Assembly: GCA_029866965.1 (NCBI GenBank)
Contig: CP123444.1
Span: 2,211,501 to 2,275,500, forward strand
Source: Flavobacteriaceae bacterium YJPT1-3
Lineage (GTDB): Bacteria; Bacteroidota; Bacteroidia; Flavobacteriales; Flavobacteriaceae
Reading direction: 5' to 3'
DNA: 64,000 nt
How positions within the stretch are numbered: position 1 is the stretch's first letter; each line of letters starts with the position of its first letter. Shown piece by piece: positions 62,941 through 64,000 of this stretch. Below the pieces are notes generated by a model. The model had not been told where the DNA came from, searched no databases, and was given only the letters and a program-made list of their open reading frames with translations. Made by a program: the position numbers and the translations under genes.

Positions 62941-62998
62941 CTGTTGATGTTTAAGCTAGGTTAATCAAGTCTGGCGTCCTCCTGGTTAGTGGCTTGCT

Positions 62999-64000
62999 TC
63001 AAGTGTCGCTTTCTTCCTCATCCTCAAAGTCGGTTGCACGTTTGACGATTTTTTCCGGTAAGGCCTTTTTTGCTTTGGCGCCCATTTTTTTGAGCCGTTC
63101 TACGCGTCCAATCAGATTTCCATTGCCTTCAACCAATTTATTCATGGCCGCTTTATAGTTGTCTTTGGCATCGTCCATTTTTTTTCCGACCTGTGTCAAG
63201 TCATGGACCAAACCATGGAATTTGTCGTATAATCCTCCGGCCTGACGCGCAATTTCCAAGGCATTTCGCTGCTGTTTCTCATTATTCCACATGGTGTCGA
63301 TGGTGCGTAGGGTGGCCAGAAGCGTGGCTGGAGTAACGATCACAATGTTCCGTTCGAATGCTTTATTGTATAGTTCAGCATCGTGGTTCACCGCAATGGC
63401 AAAAGCCGGTTCGATGGGAATGAATAATAGCACAAAATCGGGACTTTCCATCTCGTAGAGGTCCTGATAGTTTTTTTCGCTCAATTGTTCCACATGTCGC
63501 TTTAAGGAAATAATATGCGCCTTTAGGGCTTGTTCCCTTATGTCTTCCTCTTCTTCGTTAACAAAGCGTTCATAGGCAGTAAGCGATACTTTACTGTCAA
63601 TGATCATACGCTTGTCGTCGGGAAGGTGAATAACTACATCCGGCAGAACGCGTCTTCCATCTTCATTCTTAAAGCTTTGTTGAACAAAGTACTCCCGGTC
63701 TTTTTCCAGGCCGGACTTCTCCAGTACTTTCTCCAGCACCAGTTCGCCCCAATTTCCCTGCATCTTGCTGTCTCCTTTGAGCGCCTTGGTCAGGTTACTG
63801 GCCTCCTTAGACATTTGTTCATTCAAAGCTGTCAGGCCTTTGATCTGTTCCCTTAATGCGGCACTACGATCAATATTTTCTTTATGGGTATCCTCAACTC
63901 GTTTTTCAAAATGGGCAATTTTCTCCTGTAAAGGTTTAAGGATCATGTCCAGCTTTTCCTGGTTTTGTTTACTGAACTGATCGCTGTTCTTCTTGAGGAT
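62999..64000 (-). CDS. rmuC: DNA recombination protein RmuC, C-terminal part (start outside window)
   Basis: The frame is open to the right edge; 334 codons are present (the family usually has 400-500). After a coiled coil (roughly the first 80 residues seen) comes the RmuC nuclease-like domain: GNWGELVLEKVLEKSGLEK, RRVLPDVVIHLPDDKRMIIDSKVSLTAYERF, FVLLFIPIEPAFAIAV and NIVIVTPATLLATLRTI. The tail is basic then acidic. RmuC limits recombination between inverted repeats in E. coli, an interesting match with the palindromes in this genome, though only an association. An internal ATG at 63946 is not the start. Confidence 0.93.
   Translation of the reverse strand: MLKKNSDQFSKQNQEKLDMILKPLQEKIAHFEKRVEDTHKENIDRSAALREQIKGLTALNEQMSKEASNLTKALKGDSKMQGNWGELVLEKVLEKSGLEKDREYFVQQSFKNEDGRRVLPDVVIHLPDDKRMIIDSKVSLTAYERFVNEEEEDIREQALKAHIISLKRHVEQLSEKNYQDLYEMESPDFVLLFIPIEPAFAIAVNHDAELYNKAFERNIVIVTPATLLATLRTIDTMWNNEKQQRNALEIARQAGGLYDKFHGLVHDLTQVGKKMDDAKDNYKAAMNKLVEGNGNLIGRVERLKKMGAKAKKALPEKIVKRATDFEDEEESDT

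Noticed and set aside
1-64000. CRISPR array, prophage, insertion sequence or integron
   Set aside because: No regularly spaced repeats, transposase, integrase or phage structural gene was found; the repeated palindrome is dispersed and 14 bp long, unlike a CRISPR repeat, REP or IS end.
1-64000. tRNA or rRNA genes
   Set aside because: I looked at the intergenic regions for cloverleaf arms and CCA-adjacent acceptors and saw none; a tRNA scan would settle it.

Overview
ORGANISM. The window looks like a chromosomal segment of a marine-type member of the Flavobacteriaceae (Bacteroidota). The grounds are: many starts preceded by the Bacteroidota housekeeping -7 element TAnnTTTG (sometimes with TTG 19-21 nt upstream) rather than -35/-10 boxes and Shine-Dalgarno sites; a transcarbamylase of the N-acyl-ornithine (SOTCase/AOTCase) type instead of ordinary OTCase; a type IX secretion (T9SS) C-terminal sorting domain; flavobacterial conserved families (DUF4294, DUF2853, CvfB-like, GlmU-like); and a 950-residue CarB. 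No rRNA, tRNA, phage, IS or CRISPR is visible. The genus cannot be fixed from the sequence. LAYOUT. 1-3.9 kb: the 3' end of an ilv operon (ilvC end, ilvA) and gapN. 4.0-13.1 kb: a tightly packed nine-gene arginine/proline operon (GNAT acyltransferase, argG, argC, proC, argD, argF', argB, argE, argH), most junctions being ATGA or similar overlaps. It is preceded by a 38-codon ORF ending in two blocks of three Arg codons, a candidate arginine attenuator. argC carries an apparent 1-nt deletion. 13.1-17.4 kb: leuA-leuC-leuD-leuB on the minus strand, converging on the arg operon. 17.5-27.6 kb: a helical hypothetical protein, DMT permease, RluA-type pseudouridine synthase, panB, a secreted NTF2-like protein, sdaA, a zinc alcohol dehydrogenase, a CPBP protease and dnaK. 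27.6-31 kb: two tandem exported plant-type LRR proteins, an esterase and a GNAT. 31-37.1 kb: menaquinone genes (menI-like thioesterase, menF, menD, then menB) with DUF2853 and CvfB-like genes between. 37.2-47.4 kb, minus strand: a fused alpha/beta 2-oxoacid dehydrogenase E1, an M1-like protein without HExxH fused to a predicted outer-membrane barrel, a LOG-family protein, uvrA and a membrane protein. 47.8-57.5 kb: M42 peptidase, DUF4294, GlmU-like, peptide-binding lipoprotein, mtaB, lytic transglycosylase, half-size TauE and a thioredoxin-like protein. 57.6-64 kb: a TPR protein, rpmH (52 aa), carB, a minimal T9SS-domain protein, an acyl-CoA thioesterase, a small membrane protein and the start-less end of rmuC. 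HOW THE GENES WORK TOGETHER. The arg operon, with carB from 58.7 kb, encodes almost the whole glutamate-to-arginine route through N-acylated intermediates; carA is not in the window and no classical argA/argJ is seen, so the first gene (GNAT) is the likely glutamate N-acyltransferase. ilvC, ilvA and leuABCD give branched-chain amino acids. The men genes supply the respiratory quinone. MOST UNUSUAL SIGNAL. An exact 14-bp palindrome, GCTTTCGCGAAAGC, occurs 11 times, always inside genes and in all three reading frames (peptides LSRK, AFAK, FRES), with several near copies including one in a 5' leader. A random 14-mer is expected about 0.0002 times in 64 kb. This points to selection on the DNA itself.
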